From NCBI GenBank assembly GCA_021229015.1, contig CM037788.1, forward strand, positions 50,531,040-50,595,039: DNA of 64,000 nt, written 5' to 3'. How positions within the stretch are numbered: position 1 is the first letter of the stretch; every line of letters begins with the position of its first letter. Both the position numbers and the translations under genes were made by a program. The notes beneath the pieces were generated by a model. It made no database searches. It saw only the letters and a program-made list of their open reading frames with translations, and had not been told where the DNA came from. Below, piece by piece: positions 11,291-21,913 of the stretch. This DNA comes from Solen grandis (taxonomy: Eukaryota; Mollusca; Bivalvia; Adapedonta; Solenidae).

Positions 11291-12060
11291 TTTAATTGGA
11301 GAAAACTTGGACAGGCTGTTGTGACATCATGTCATACTACACTACCCTTACTACACTTTTAAACTCCATTTTAAATCCTGAAATTTCCATAAAGGCGTAC
11401 GAAAATGGAATACGTGGATTATCATATTAAATACATGTACAAGTGTGTTAATCATCATATCAAAGAATGCAAACCTACAGCATTGTGCTTTTAGATGCAA
11501 GAAATAACTTGTGTTCGGAGCAAGAATTTCTACATTGGAGGAAAATGGCGGAAGTTGTAACAAGGGAAGTAACCCAGAAAACCCACGTTATTTAAAGTAT
11601 AACTTCTTGAACACTGCATTTGCGACAGCACACTAACCAAAAGCGGAAGCGGTGGCTCTTCTGTATAAATGCGATAGGAAAATACCCAGTCGTGCTATTT
11701 ATCATTGAATGTCGTGTTGTGGATTGAAAACGGATAGCTGAGAAGCAATGAATTACTACCAGGAAAGTTATGCTTATCACTATTTGGGCAGACATTGACT
11801 GATTAAATGACACAAAGGAGTGAAATAAGAAGGTTATACATTTCACGATTATATTTGTACATCGTAAAAAGCAAAGGCGACCTTTGGTTCAGGAGGTGTC
11901 GCAATTCTGTTGAAATCAGAGTAACAACAGGATTACTACAATACATGTTATACAGACGATTTTAGAGTTATAGTAACAGTGTATTATTAACTTTTTGTTG
12001 GGTTGGAAAGAGGATAGTTTGTTGATGAATTCTCGTCCACATTTGTTCAATTATGTATTG

Positions 12061-12080
12061 AACATTGGGCGCCAACGTTG
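12061..12080 (-). promoter_or_regulatory. BEL/Pao primer-binding-like site, arm 2
   Basis: Minus-strand copy of the arm 1 site ('TTGGCGCCCAATGTT'), again preceded by 'aaaacaacg'. Conservation in both arms shows it was in place before the duplication. Confidence 0.55.
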
Positions 12081-15000
12081 TTTTATTCTGTGGTGATATA
12101 ATCGAACGCATCTCTGCAATGTCCGATTTTACTGAAACTGTATTAACTGAGACTTAATACCGAGACAACAGATTTTGAAACAACAAGAAAAATTCGTTGA
12201 ATTTCTGGAGGAAGAGAAAAATATGTGTATAAAATGGAAGATTTAACACAGACACGGGTAATTTATATCCATTTCCCCCAAAAACAAAATGTATGTTCAC
12301 ACCACATCGTATCATCATTTAGATTTAATAAACAGTTTTAATGTTTAAGCAGAATGTCCACTACGACATCATTCTCTTGTGTGTTTTACGCATCTACCGC
12401 GAACCAGCGAATTGTATTGGAGAGTCTTGTCCGAGACTCTTACACGACTGGAAGCCGGCACACATCCTCTGGAAGGTAAAATATTTTATTTCATAACTTT
12501 ACCCGCCGATTTCAGTCAAGATCGATCTCTTCTGTTTCTATATACAATGCAATTACCCTTTAGCACAATACACTTAGTCCAACGCTATTCAATGCCATCA
12601 GTTTAGAACTGAATAAGTCAGGGTCCTTTGAATAAAAAACTACTCTACTGCCGCCACGACTCCTTCGCCGGACCGGAGGTGACGTCTACGGACACCTTTT
12701 TTAAGGGTATAAAAAGTTATCACTAGAAGCTAAATCCGACAAAAAGGCGTAATGCGGTATAACTTCATACCAGTTTTGCTCTAAAGCATCCCTTGCAACC
12801 TTGCAAGAGTGGACTCTTGCGTTGTCTTACTGGAGAAGAATTTGTAGAGGGTTTACCTCGTCATTAATTTAAGTTGGTCGAGTAAGTTTGCGCAGTGCAC
12901 TTGTGGAAATATAAAGGACACCTTTGGACCGATATGTAATCAAATACTCATGCTTCTAACTCATCAGGGGCCTTTGTAACATTAAAATATATATTAAGGA
13001 CCAAAGTTCGAAACTCGGATTTGCCATGAATCTGTATTTCTACATCCTAACATATATCTTCTGTGAAAATATCAAGAAAAACCGGCTAGAATTGAAGGCT
13101 CTAAAGCGCAAACAAACTTTTGAAGTTGACATTAAATCTGACTCCTTTTGATGTAATTGTATATTTATATAATTGTTTGTTTTTTTGTTTTGTTTTTAAA
13201 AAAAGGTGTTAGTATTCCAGAGGGAAATAATAAGTAAGCAATTAAACTCTTTTCAATATTTCGGCAAAGTTTCTCAAGAAAATAAAAATTTAAGCAACTA
13301 CATGATGTACATTGTTTTTCAGCATAAAAGAATATGGCGATTGTATTAACGTCCATTATGTAGTTGCTCAAACATTAAAGTTTTTGTTTCTTGAGAAAGG
13401 CAGTTTTTTACCGAAATATTGAAATAAGTGAATTTAATTGTTTACTAAAATTAAATGCATTTAATAAAATAAATAACGTTTTGTCGTTGACAAATATTTT
13501 ACTTTTACTTTGACATTTGCAACATATTGAAAATAAATCTGGAAAGGGTTGGATAAAGGAGAATAATGATAATAATAACTAGATTTCGTTACAACAAATG
13601 ATAGGGCTTTCTGCTCTGCAAACCAGTTGAAACCTGGTCAACTGAATGTATTTGTTTATATGTCATGTTACCTTCTGCTATATTCTTCTTTTATGGCGTT
13701 AGATCTGCATTTCAATGTTGAGAAAATTGTGTTCAACAAGGGGTGTTTTTTTACATGCAGGAAATGTATACGCTGTTTCATTTGTACCAAACATTTCTTC
13801 CTTGATTTTCATTTAAAAGACAATAACTTATTGCTTGGTTAATAGAGAAAATACCTGGTGCAAAATAATATCCTTATAGACACAATGAAATTGTTGGCTG
13901 TAGAACTAAATTTATATCAGATACCAACTGTGAAGTCAAATGAAGTGATAAAGATATAACCCTGATACTATACAACTTACCCTGATGTTTTAAACTTTAA
14001 AAGTTGATAATATTTCGAACAGAATTTAATTTTATCCAGTTATAATTTTGGTGTACAATATTGAAATAAATAAAACAAGAGCGATTATTTTCCTTCTATG
14101 ACTTAACAGGGCCCATTCACAATTAAGATGCCGCCCTTCTAGTCGCCGCCGTTAAATTCATGATACGACCCGTTTTCCAAAGGGCGTATAAGAAATAATT
14201 CAGTTCCGGTTTGCAGATGTCTATTTGCATTACATGTATGGTTGAGAAATGAAATGAATAATCGGTTCAACTTCAGAAAGAAATTTGAATCAAAACCTAT
14301 TATTATATATTATTGGATGAATATTGATTTTTTCTAATTAAAAAAATAAATAAAACGTTTAAAGCTAGTAAAAGCTGATCGTAGATTTGACTAGTTTAAC
14401 CTCTAAGTAAAGGGAAGACAAAGTCATCATTGACAGAAGTGATGGATGACCAGTACTCATTGATTAAAGGTTAGAGTAATTGAAGAAAATGTTTAATTCT
14501 GACATGAAGTTGGCGCTCTAAAAAGATCTGTACACATATGATAGATCGCCTTGAAAAATATATGATCATATTTAAAAATGTTATTGTTAATAAATATTTT
14601 CGGGCCTCAAGAAATGTTAATGCCCGAGAAAAGGTGTAATACCCAGTATAGGGACGTCAAATGACACTCAATTGACGTAAAACCCCGACATATTTTTTCC
14701 ATTGATATACATACTTGTTGTACATTTTGTGATTATAAAGAATCACTATTTGAAATGCATTACAAAAAAAAACTGTAAGACGATTCTGTTTGACGTCATA
14801 ACCACTTGACTTAACAAAATTAATAAGGCATGCACATGTTAAAGTGATTCTTAATAAATTATAAAGAAATCTGAATCCCTTGACACTTACTTGTAATCAA
14901 ACATTTTTTTAATTTCCAAACCGCAATTCAATAAATTGAGCCAATTTTGAAAACACCTGATTCTTAATGTCCTCAACCTTGAAGAGATTCTGCTACCGCC

Positions 15001-15292
15001 GGTGATACTACTGATGATCATGATGAGGACGATGTATCTGAATGTGAAAGCCTAATCTAACTTCTCATAATTCGATTTGAATCACTGATACTGTCTTAAA
15101 ACTAAGCAATACATGCCTAATCAAGACGAGTTAAACATTAAAATCGTTCCATATCAGTTTAAATATAATTTCCCCATCGGCGTCCCTTTCACACAGTGAT
15201 GGCGGGGAATATTCACAATGATCCACTTACTTTCATGCCAGTTTTCTCGCTGTATGCATGTTGCTCAAGATCAGCTAACAAGATGATATTGG

Positions 15293-15482
15293 TTTTCCGC
15301 TTAACGCTCCACTAACATTGTTTCAGTCATTTCGGGACTTTTGTGTATATGAGACATTAACAGATATATAAAGTCGTTGTGACATGGTATCATACACAGT
15401 TATATCATCCTTGCTAACCAGTCCTGGAACACTATCTTTATATTTATGCTAAGAGCCAGACCCAAGTGAGAAATACCAGGCC
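15293..15482 (-). mobile_element. SINE body, arm 2 copy
   Basis: Reverse-complement counterpart of the arm 1 SINE at 1385-1553. Blocks 'tttcagtcatttcgggac' and 'gctaaccagtcctggaacac' identify it. Confidence 0.75.
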
Positions 15483-16111
15483 GAGATCTCTGCCCTACTA
15501 GAAGCACTCTTTGGCGCTGTCATCATCTTAAAACACTGACCTGTTCTCGGACACGGCCTCTCATTAAGATTCCCGTCATTTCGTCTGCATAATACACGCA
15601 ACATTAAAATAATTGCAGACGGGAGAAATGTAATACATGTATATAAATTATGTTCCACAATGTGGAGAGTCCCCTTTGACACTACGACAAATACATGTAT
15701 GTGCAAATGCACAGTAAATCACAAACACTAAAAGGTCGTTTGTTGAAATTACAACCGATAAGGCTTTCCGTTTACTTATCTCAAATGAATTGAATATATA
15801 ATTTGATAAGAATATGATCTCATGCTTGATCATTTAGGCGATAATACTTTACCTTTTTTGTCATAAATATATACTTATGAATTTCATGAAAAAAAATGTT
15901 TTATCTGAATGATCTTGATCTTTTTTAAATAACTGAAATGAAATTGAAAAAGCATAAACAATATAAATAAAAATATAAATAAATAACCAAACAATAAATA
16001 AATAAAAACATAAGAAGTACATTAAAAATCATCGTAGGCACAATTATTAACAACCTTCGATACCCGAACTTCAAAAACGATATATGTCCATATACTCTCG
16101 AATTTTAGATT

Positions 16112-16680
16112 TGAGCTATATTGGGCAAAAAAAAACAATAGTCGTAATATGACCTTTACCTTTGTATTTTTTAACTTTTAAAATTGTAAGACTCTTTGAA
16201 TCATTAAACTGCATTACCTGTGAGAAAAAGGCCGAAGATTGAACAAAAAATAAAGTCAGGACCTTTAAAAAAACTAAAACGTCACGATTTTGAAAATTTG
16301 AGTTTTTCAAAATATTTGTGAAGTTTGACCGCATCTTGTGTACATACCCAAGATATTGTGTGCATATATGTCTTATAATTAATATGCAGGAAACAGAATT
16401 CTCCTATCTATTCTCAAACAAAAATGGGCAGGATTTTCGTAGACCTACTCTCATTTGCACAGTTATTTGCAAGGTTAGAACATTCAACCTCTTCTAGCGC
16501 AAATATTTTCCCGTACCCGATACTTTGAAAGACATCATATTCTGTTGTGAATATGAAGGAACAGGATGCTAAAAACACACATTTAAATTAGATTTCAACT
16601 GTTTGAGTTATAAGCAAAAGAGTGACTTTAAGCAAAGTGTCTCCTAGCGGCAAAATGAGAAACAAAATTGATAATTTTTA
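16112..16680 (+). repeat. Dispersed ~560-bp module, copy 1
   Basis: Begins at 'aaaaacaatagtcgtaatatgacct', passes 'gggcaggattttcgtagacct' and 'aacattcaacctcttctag', and ends at 'tctcctagcggcaaaa'. Copies lie at 18305-18850 and 22675-23230 in the same orientation. No protein-coding potential is evident. Confidence 0.8.
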
Positions 16681-16829
16681 TTTCATTAAGTACCTAGAAA
16701 TGCACCAAATAGTTCAATTAAGTATACAAGATGAATGGGTCGAACATTCTGTTTCTTAAATGTCACAATTTGAAGCTTAATAACTGATTTACAATTGTTA
16801 AAAATAGGATCAAACTTTGTATTGCCGTA

Positions 16830-17990
16830 AAATGACCAAATCAAGCCTGATCTTCAATCTTTATACTTTATTAAAATGTTTATGACCAAAATGTCTCGAT
16901 TGAGTTTGATTATGGCTGAGATCGGCCAATTAGATCAGGAGTTATGCCCCTTTCAATATGAAAAATATGCCAAAATTCACATTGTTTACAATGTAGCATC
17001 TTTATTTTTGAACAATTATCTTCAAACTTTATAGCAATGTTTTGACCATATGTTCGATTGAGTTCAAAACTTTATTGAATGTTTGTGACCATAATGTCAC
17101 GATTGAGCTTGATTATGGCTGAGATCAGCCAATTAGATCAGGAGTTATGCCCTTTTAATATAAAAAAAGTCAGATTCCACTTTATCTTTAAACTCATTGA
17201 GAATGTTTATAACTAAAATATCTCGATCAAGTTCGATTATGACTGAGATCAGCCAATTGGATTAGGAGTTATGCCCTTTCAATATAAAAAATATGCCAGA
17301 TTTCACATTGTTTACACAGTTGTCTCTTTATTTTAGACCAATCATCTTCAAACTTAATGGCAATGAGTATGACCATAATGTCACTGAGTTTGACTATGGA
17401 AGAGATCGGCAAATTAGGTCAGGAGTAATGTCCCTTTAAATATAAAAATGCCAGATTTCATTTTGTTTACACTCTACCATATTCATTTCTTAAGCAAATC
17501 ATCTTCAAACTTTATGACAATGTTTATGACCATAATGTCTCGTTAGAGTTCGATTATAACTAGGATCGGCCGATTAGGCCAGGTTTATGTCCAATTTATT
17601 ATTAAAAAATGCCAGCTTTCATATACTTTACACCCTGGCCTCTTCATTTTTTTAACAATCATCTTAAAACTTTGAGACAAAGTTAATGACTATAATCTTG
17701 CGCTTTGGTTAGATTATGGCTGATATTTGCCAATAAGGTCGGGAGTTATGCCCTTTGCAATATTTAAAAATGCCAGACTTCACTTTGTTTATACACTAGC
17801 ATCTTCATTACTTGAAAAATCATCTTTAATTTTTTTTACAATGTTTCTGACTATAAACACTCCAGCAAGTTTGATAATGGCTAATATCTGCCAATTGGTT
17901 CAGGAGTTATGCCTCTTTTAATATAAAAATGTCAGATTTCACTTTGTTTACACTCTAGCATTTTTATTTCTTAAGCTTTCATCTTCAAAC
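16830..17990 (+). repeat. Tandem array of a ~158-bp unit (module A), about 7 units
   Basis: The phrase 'atgaccataatgtctcgat...gagttcgattatggctgagatcggccaatta...caggagttatgccc' recurs with anchors near 16879, 17086, 17208, 17366, 17522, 17686 and 17846. Spacing is mostly 156-164 bp; the first two intervals are altered by a partial unit and a deletion. The same unit occurs twice at 56262-56590. Confidence 0.88.
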
Positions 17991-18059
17991 TTAAGTAAGA
18001 CAAACTTTAGTAATACTTGTTTACACCAAAAGGAGTAACTTTTTAGCCAACAATTTGTC

Positions 18060-18300
18060 AAACTTGTTGGAAGAGTTTGTGTTGATGATATCTCAATCAA
18101 GTTAAATTATGGGTCGAGCATGGTCAAAAAATAGGTAACTAGGTAAAATCTTAGCATACTCCTGGCCACATTATTAGCCAAATCTTTTTATCTGGATCTG
18201 TCTTGATGATATCTTTGGCAAATTTGATTATGGTTAAGGCATGGGAAGTAAACAGGTAAGCGATAAAGGGCTATCATGGCCCACTTGTTAGGCTTGGAGC
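18060..18300 (+). repeat. Two degraded module B units
   Basis: The phrases 'gatgatatctcaatcaagtt' and 'gatgatatctttggcaaattt', each followed by a 'gggt/aag..g.atggg' stretch and a 'caggtaa' stretch, resemble the module B units at 56597-57060. The order A then B is the same at both loci. Confidence 0.5.
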
Positions 18301-18304
18301 TTTT

Positions 18305-18850
18305 TTGGGCCAAATAAAAACAATAATTGTAATATGACCTTGTCCTTTGCATTTTTATAACTTTTTTAAATTGTGAGGCTCTTTGAATCATAACACTACA
18401 TTACCTGTGAATGAACAAATAATTAAGTCAGGAGTGACAACAACCCTTAAAAGTCACATTTTTATTTTATTGCAAAATATTAGTGAAGTTTTAGCACATA
18501 CTGTGGACAAACCATACATACCCTAAATTTGCTACCCCATATATTTTGTGTGTATATGTCTTGCAAGGCATATGCAGCAAACAGAGTTCTTCTATCGCAT
18601 TTCAAAAAAAAAATGAGCAGGTTTTTCGTAGACCTACCCTTATTTGCACAGTTTTTGCAAGGTTCGTACTTTCAACCTTTCGTAGCTTAAAAAATTTCAG
18701 CTACGCGTATACTTGAAACCTATCATATTTTATTAGGCTATAAGCAAGGAACAGAATGCAAAATAAATGCATTTGAATCGGACCTCAAATTACTGAGTTA
18801 TTAGCCATTATTAAGTTCATGCAAAACGCCCCCTAGCGGGAAAAGCAAAA
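18305..18850 (+). repeat. Dispersed ~560-bp module, copy 2
   Basis: Second copy, colinear with 16112-16680, including 'gagcaggtttttcgtagacct' and the terminal 'cgccccctagcgggaaaa'. Confidence 0.8.
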
Positions 18851-18954
18851 CATAAATAGAATATTTCTAAATATAAGGATCATCTACAAATACGTGGGAA
18901 AAACTACGGAATTCCATAAGGGCCATTTGCATATTCGCCTGTGAGTGAAAAAAT

Positions 18955-19180
18955 CTGAGATGCGAAAGCACGTGATCGCTAGGGTACGATGACAAAAATG
19001 CGAAACTACGATGATGAAAACGCGAAAGTACGATGACGTAAACGCGAAAACGCGAACACACGATGGCGAAAATGCGAAATTATATCGCATTTACATCATT
19101 GTGTTTTCGCGTTCTCGTCATCGTACTATCGTGTTTTCGTCATCGTATTCTCGCGTTTTCGTCATCGAACATTCGTGAGT
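18955..19180. repeat. Palindromic array of a ~22-bp unit
   Basis: Four direct units of about 'tacgatgacgaaaacgcgaaa' (18980-19085) are followed by four units of the same motif in reverse complement (19087-19170). The symmetry centre is near 'gcgaaattatatcgca'. Each arm is ~100 bp, so a single strand could fold into one long imperfect hairpin. Confidence 0.88.
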
Positions 19181-19189
19181 TGCCGTACA

Positions 19190-19318
19190 CAAAAAAGGGG
19201 GTTAGAAAAATAATAAAAAAAATAAAACAGAAGAATAATTGCAAGGAGCGAAAACCTAAAAAAATGATAAAGCAGAAGAAGAACAATATGTTTTCGCACT
19301 GCGAGGGGCGAAGACCTA
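19190..19318 (+). mobile_element. Helitron-like 3' end
   Basis: The sequence runs through A-rich DNA to 'atgttttcgcactgcgaggggcgaagacctaa', a hairpin with GTTTTCGC pairing against GGCGAAGAC, ending in CTAA (a CTRR-type end). The corresponding terminus of the related copy at 23421-23456 has a better hairpin. Classification as Helitron-like is inference. Confidence 0.45.
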
Positions 19319-19400
19319 ACTAGATTTGCATACTGCAAATGCACTGGTTTTCGCAAGAATGGACAGTTTCAAACCTGATCTGAGTTATTTCTGCTAGTGT
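19319..19400 (+). mobile_element. Helitron-like 5' end, head-to-tail with the preceding end
   Basis: 'ctagatttgcatactgcaaatgcactggttttcgc' matches the left end at 21914-21950 almost base for base, including the small perfect hairpin ATTTGCA-tac-TGCAAAT. It directly abuts the right terminus of the upstream copy. Similarity to the second copy fades after 'agtttcaaacctgatc'. Confidence 0.5.
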
Positions 19401-19572
19401 TTTAATCACAAGAAATCTCCTTTTTCGAAGAAAGTTATAGATTATACACAATAAAAATCCTAATAGCCGTTGTTGAAAAATCCATGTTCACAATTGCATA
19501 AAGTAACTGCAACCGACCTTTTTTCTTTTACCAATGACATTCGTATGACCGACCAGGTTAGCATATGCAATA

Positions 19573-19655
19573 GTGTGTGTATGTGTGTGTGTGTTATTAC
19601 ATGAAGAATATAAACACAATGAAATACACATCTCTCTCTCTCTCTCTCATTTACA
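19573..19655 (+). repeat. (TG)n and (TC)n microsatellites
   Basis: 'gtgtgtgtatgtgtgtgtgtg' near 19574-19594 and 'tctctctctctctctctc' near 19631-19648. Confidence 0.9.
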
Positions 19656-19728
19656 AACTGGTAGAGATTATGCATTTTGCAAATGAATATGTACAAATCA
19701 ACCTGTTTGCAGCAGAATTGGTAAAAAT

Positions 19729-19930
19729 GGTAGCTCCCTACTGGGTACCCATCATCATATATAATATATACAGGGTAGTTACAAGACTGTTAAATATTGT
19801 GACTGGGTATGGAATCTTGCAACATGTCTACAAATGATACTGCAATTGTAGCAGCACTATATCTGACTCAAGTAGACATAATCTGAAAATGACTGAAATA
19901 GTGTCATTGGAAGTTAAACGCAACAAACTT
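19729..19930 (+). mobile_element. Degraded SINE body
   Basis: Blocks 'gtagctccc', 'tgactgggtatggaatc', 'cagcactatatctgactcaagtagacataatctgaaaatgactgaaatagtg' and the tail 'gttaaacgcaacaaa' identify the family. The tRNA-like head is absent. Confidence 0.8.
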
Positions 19931-20526
19931 GTTTGCCTTTTTCATGTAAAGAATCCTTCCAGCTCAGGCTAGCAACTGCATGGTCAGCGCTTTTACCTGC
20001 CTTTGTGCACTTTTTTTTTCACCCGTAAATAATGAGTAAAACATTATGGAATGGTATTTAAGCAACATTACATCATGCTTGGTGGCTATGCCATTACGTT
20101 TGATGACAATGTCATTTTTTTTCGGTGGTATTCTTTTGCGCTTGTTGATATCGATGAAAGCGTTTTAACAAGTGCTTTTTTGTGTAGTGACATAAGCATT
20201 CTGCTTTCGTTGCCCTCCATTGGTTATAATGATATCATGCTTTATTAAATTCAAGCATCGCCATGATTGCTGATTCTCTCACTTCTTCTAGATAATACAT
20301 CGTTCTCGGTGATAATGACATTCCGCTTCGTTTCAAACCTTCTTATGTAAGCGGTTCACTGACATGTTTGATCTCAGAGCTTTCATATCTCAGTTTGTAG
20401 AGTAACCCATTAATATTGGAGAGGCATGTGTTTATTATACCGTGAAAGCTCACTTTTTCATATTTCGGTTATAAATGACGAAACTCCCACTGTAGTAACA
20501 TGTACATATAGTTTGAAATTACCAAT

Positions 20527-20730
20527 TCCGGTGACCGAGTGATTAGAGCATCCGCCTCGGAATCGGGGGCCGTGGGTTCGATCCCGGTCCGTTATACCAA
20601 GGTCTTAAAAATGTATTGGTATAGCTCCCTTGTTTGGTGTTCAGTATAAAATGGTAGTTACAGGAGTGGTTGGTAATATGACTAAATACTGAAAATCTGT
20701 CAGCAGGATGTCAAACCCAATAATAAATAA
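20527..20730 (+). mobile_element. tRNA-derived SINE with intact head, internally deleted
   Basis: The head 'ccggtgaccgagtgattagagcatccgcctcggaatc' to 'gggttcgatcccgg' has tRNA-like A and B boxes (GACCGAGTGAT and GGTTCGATCCC). The body is shortened, missing the block from 'gtgtggcatcatg' to 'gtctcaagtag', and the tail 'gatgtcaaacccaataataaataaa' closes it. It looks like a tRNA gene head but lacks an acceptor stem, so it is not a tRNA gene. Confidence 0.85.
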
Positions 20731-20898
20731 ACTAATATTGAAATATAACTAAATACACCAATAAAGTTAAATGTATATCGGCATATATGTAAAATAATAT
20801 TTATATTAAAATATTACTACTTACATTTCCGTAGCTCTGATTATAAGAGCTAAATAAGAAGTAAATAATTTAAAAAAATGGGTCCATATTAACTTATG

Positions 20899-20900
20899 TT

Positions 20901-20941
<41 letters not shown>
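20899..20941 (+). repeat. (GTT)n microsatellite
   Basis: About fourteen GTT units in uninterrupted succession, followed by the transition 'ttttctcactgcactt'. Confidence 0.95.
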
Positions 20942-20942
<1 letters not shown>

Positions 20943-21912
20943 TCTCACTGCACTTTTCCTAGTCATCATCTATGTATAGTGATTTAAGTTTCAAGTAAAT
21001 ACCTTGTATAGTTTTTGAGTAATGCTCCAGACAAAAATTTATTATAAAATAAATTATGTTATGCACTTCTACTCGTCATTATCAATGTGTAAAGTTTCCG
21101 AGTTATAAATCAATTTTGAATGAGAGTATACTATTAATAAGATTCAAGAAATGGTATGAGAGTTAATCTTGGTAATCGGGCAATGTTTCAGGGATATGAC
21201 TTGAAGACAATGTCTGGTAAATAAGTCTGGTGACCAATGTGATCAACTACAAAAATGTATGAGACTTAATGACAAATTATCTGCTGAAAAATCATTACAA
21301 CTAAACAATTATCGATATCAGCAAATCTTAATGAAACATGAAAACACTATGTGCATGAAACTATAAAAAGTGACAATGAATTTTCCTCAGGCTACCTTGG
21401 AAGATGATTAGATATAAACTAAAATAATTTCTATGAAACTTACGTGATTCGATATATATATATATTAAAACATCAATCTATCCTCAGGCTACCTTGCCTA
21501 AACGATTTGAATACATGTACAAATAAAATAATTCATATATGAAATAATAATAAATTTCCTAAGCTAACTGCTTAAATACAATGATCACGATGATTTCAAA
21601 AAATTTAGAAATTAAATAAGCCGGTGAATTAACAGTTCAGTGTCGTGAGACCAAAATAATTATACGTCAAAGAAACTATAGCCTCATGACAAAAACGCTG
21701 GCCTATCATAAAGTATTAGCTAATGCCTAAACCACGCTGATACAAGGGTCATGGAAGTACGACCCGGGCTGCTTTTGTGTTTCAACTAATAAACTTTTCC
21801 CTTTCAGTAGCGCTGAACACTACTGGAAACACGGGCATTATTTTGTGAAACAACAATTTGTCCCTAATATCCCAGTCCAATCAACCTATGCAACGTATAT
21901 AGCTATAATAAT
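20942..21912. other. Unassigned DNA with repeat-like fragments
   Basis: The first ~120 bases ('ctcactgcacttttcctagtcatc...taatgctccagac') resemble a bivalve dispersed family that also appears near 31160-31240. 'cctcaggctaccttg' occurs twice (about 21387 and 21483). No coding potential seen. Confidence 0.4.
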
Positions 21913-21913
21913 A

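Larger units (their letters stand above)
9793..16039 (-). repeat. Arm 2 of the ~15-kb inverted duplication
   Basis: Reverse-complement counterpart of 774-7572. It is shorter, lacking ~220 bp of arm 1 near 14950-14990 and ~170 bp that include the gag zinc knuckle near 10585. It carries private insertions of ~80 bp (about 14965-15050) and ~65 bp (about 10620-10690). Outer sequence beyond 16039 no longer matches arm 1. Confidence 0.93.

Noticed and set aside
16830..17990. CRISPR-like array
   Set aside because: Units of ~158 bp with no unique spacers; an ordinary tandem array in eukaryotic DNA.
20527..20600. Possible tRNA gene
   Set aside because: A and B boxes are present but there is no acceptor-stem pairing or CCA-side boundary, and the sequence continues into the SINE body.
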